In this document: positions 63,573 through 64,000 of the stretch, one piece after another | Layout of the letters: each line of letters starts with the position of its first letter | Position numbering within the stretch: the stretch's first letter is position 1 | Assembly: GCA_043747685.1 (NCBI GenBank) | Contig: JAYTOR010000133.1 | Coordinates: 1 to 64,000, forward strand | DNA from: JANXUF01 sp043747685 | Lineage (GTDB): Bacteria; Actinomycetota; Acidimicrobiia; Acidimicrobiales; Ilumatobacteraceae | Reading direction: 5' to 3' | DNA length: 64,000 nt | The notes under the pieces: model-generated | What the model was told of the DNA's origin: nothing | Databases searched by the model: none | Seen by the model: only the letters and a program-made list of their open reading frames with translations | Program-made: the position numbers and the translations under genes

Positions 63573-64000
63573 ATGGGAGCGGCGATTCCCGCTGTCCGGC
63601 TGCCGGCAGCGGAACAGTCGGTGCTGCTCGAGGCGCAAGCCGCCATCGACGACACCGTCGCTCCGCTTGCGTCTGAACACGATGCGGTCGGGCGTTACCC
63701 AACCCGCTCGATCGCTCCGCTAAAGGAGTCGGGACTGCTCACGCTCGCAGTTCCAGCGGAATTCGGTGGCGTCGGTCTGGGCACCGGGCAACGCTCGAGG
63801 TGCCGTTGCGCATCGCCGTCGCCGATTCCGCCGCTGCGCAGATCTTCAAGGTGCACGACGAACTCGTCCGCGAGATCTTCGTCTTCTGTCCCGATGCATT
63901 GCGGCCGGCGCTCGCCGGACGGATCGTGGGCCAGCGTCACATCATCGGCCTTGCCGTCGCCGAAACCGGCAAACGCGTCGACGATCCGTGGAACTCGCTG
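63573..64000 (+). pseudogene. Acyl-CoA dehydrogenase-like gene, frameshifted and cut by the window edge
   Basis: From ATG 63573 (or 63555) the frame reads LLEAQAAIDDTVAPLASEHDAVGRYP... LKESGLLTLAVPAEFGGVGLG, an acyl-CoA dehydrogenase N-terminus. Homology then continues in another frame from about 63791: LEVPLRIAVADSAAAQIFKVHDELVREIF... GLAVAETGKRVDDPWNSL. A frameshift near 63785 separates them. It resembles the SfnB/DszC-like branch. The 3' end lies outside the window, so whether it is a pseudogene or a sequencing error cannot be settled here. Confidence 0.65.

Overview
The window is high-GC bacterial DNA with dense gene packing, many ATGA/GTGA stop-start overlaps, and frequent GTG starts. 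Several features point to Actinomycetota: MtrA/MtrB-type two-component genes beside a GerMN lipoprotein, a MarP-type membrane serine protease, a DUF4916 Nudix-like protein and a phoH-ybeY-CBS-era cluster. I infer Acidimicrobiia (Ilumatobacter-like) from gene content and from the Thr/Ala-rich linkers after lipoboxes. No taxonomic marker was compared. I saw no rRNA, tRNA, CRISPR array, insertion sequence or phage gene.

Layout. 0-2.4 kb: a minus-strand cobalamin-riboswitch / cbtB / cbtA / [2Fe-2S]-ferredoxin-like operon for cobalt uptake. 2.4-5.4 kb: histidine phosphatase, AMP-forming acyl-CoA ligase and MBL hydrolase. 5.6-8.8 kb: an mtrA-like regulator divergent from an mtrB-like kinase and a short LpqB-like lipoprotein. 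8.8-12.8 kb: phoH, ybeY, a CBS/CorC protein carrying a hexanucleotide microsatellite, and era, all overlapping. 13-19.5 kb: DUF4916 protein, then a plus-strand set that looks catabolic for purines or ureides (carbamoylase-type nitrilase, SsnA-like amidohydrolase, 8-oxoguanine-deaminase-like enzyme, MFS transporter, AllD/Ldh-type dehydrogenase). 19.7-22.5 kb: PEP carboxylase. 22.5-24 kb: NfeD and SPFH pair. 24.1-31.6 kb: alpha/beta hydrolase and IPNS-like 2OG oxygenase divergent from a complete dipeptide-type ABC importer across a 21-bp palindrome. 31.7-33.5 kb: an orphan AAA+ ATPase of the kind found with extracellular contractile injection systems. 33.5-41.4 kb: mixed genes (NTF2-like, MFS exporter, EEP-family protein, P450, AI-2E family protein, transglutaminase-like, GNAT). 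41.6-49.1 kb: double CoA-transferase, MarP, homocysteine methyltransferase/MTHFR fusion, cNMP-patatin protein. 49.4-54.9 kb: sugar-phosphate transferase, VOC protein, MFS, and an OafA-type acyltransferase with an SGNH tail.

55-64 kb is the most unusual part. An intact operon (Rieske oxygenase, PhyH-type dioxygenase, NMT1/THI5-type ABC importer with two permeases, adenosine-deaminase-like protein) is flanked by broken genes on both sides. On the left is a chimeric pseudogene joining the start of an amidohydrolase to the back half of a Rieske oxygenase. On the right is an adenine deaminase with its middle deleted, a stop and a frameshift, followed by a frameshifted acyl-CoA dehydrogenase running off the window. 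I suggest the operon imports and oxidatively processes a modified (perhaps N-methylated) purine or pyrimidine. This is inference from gene families and context only.
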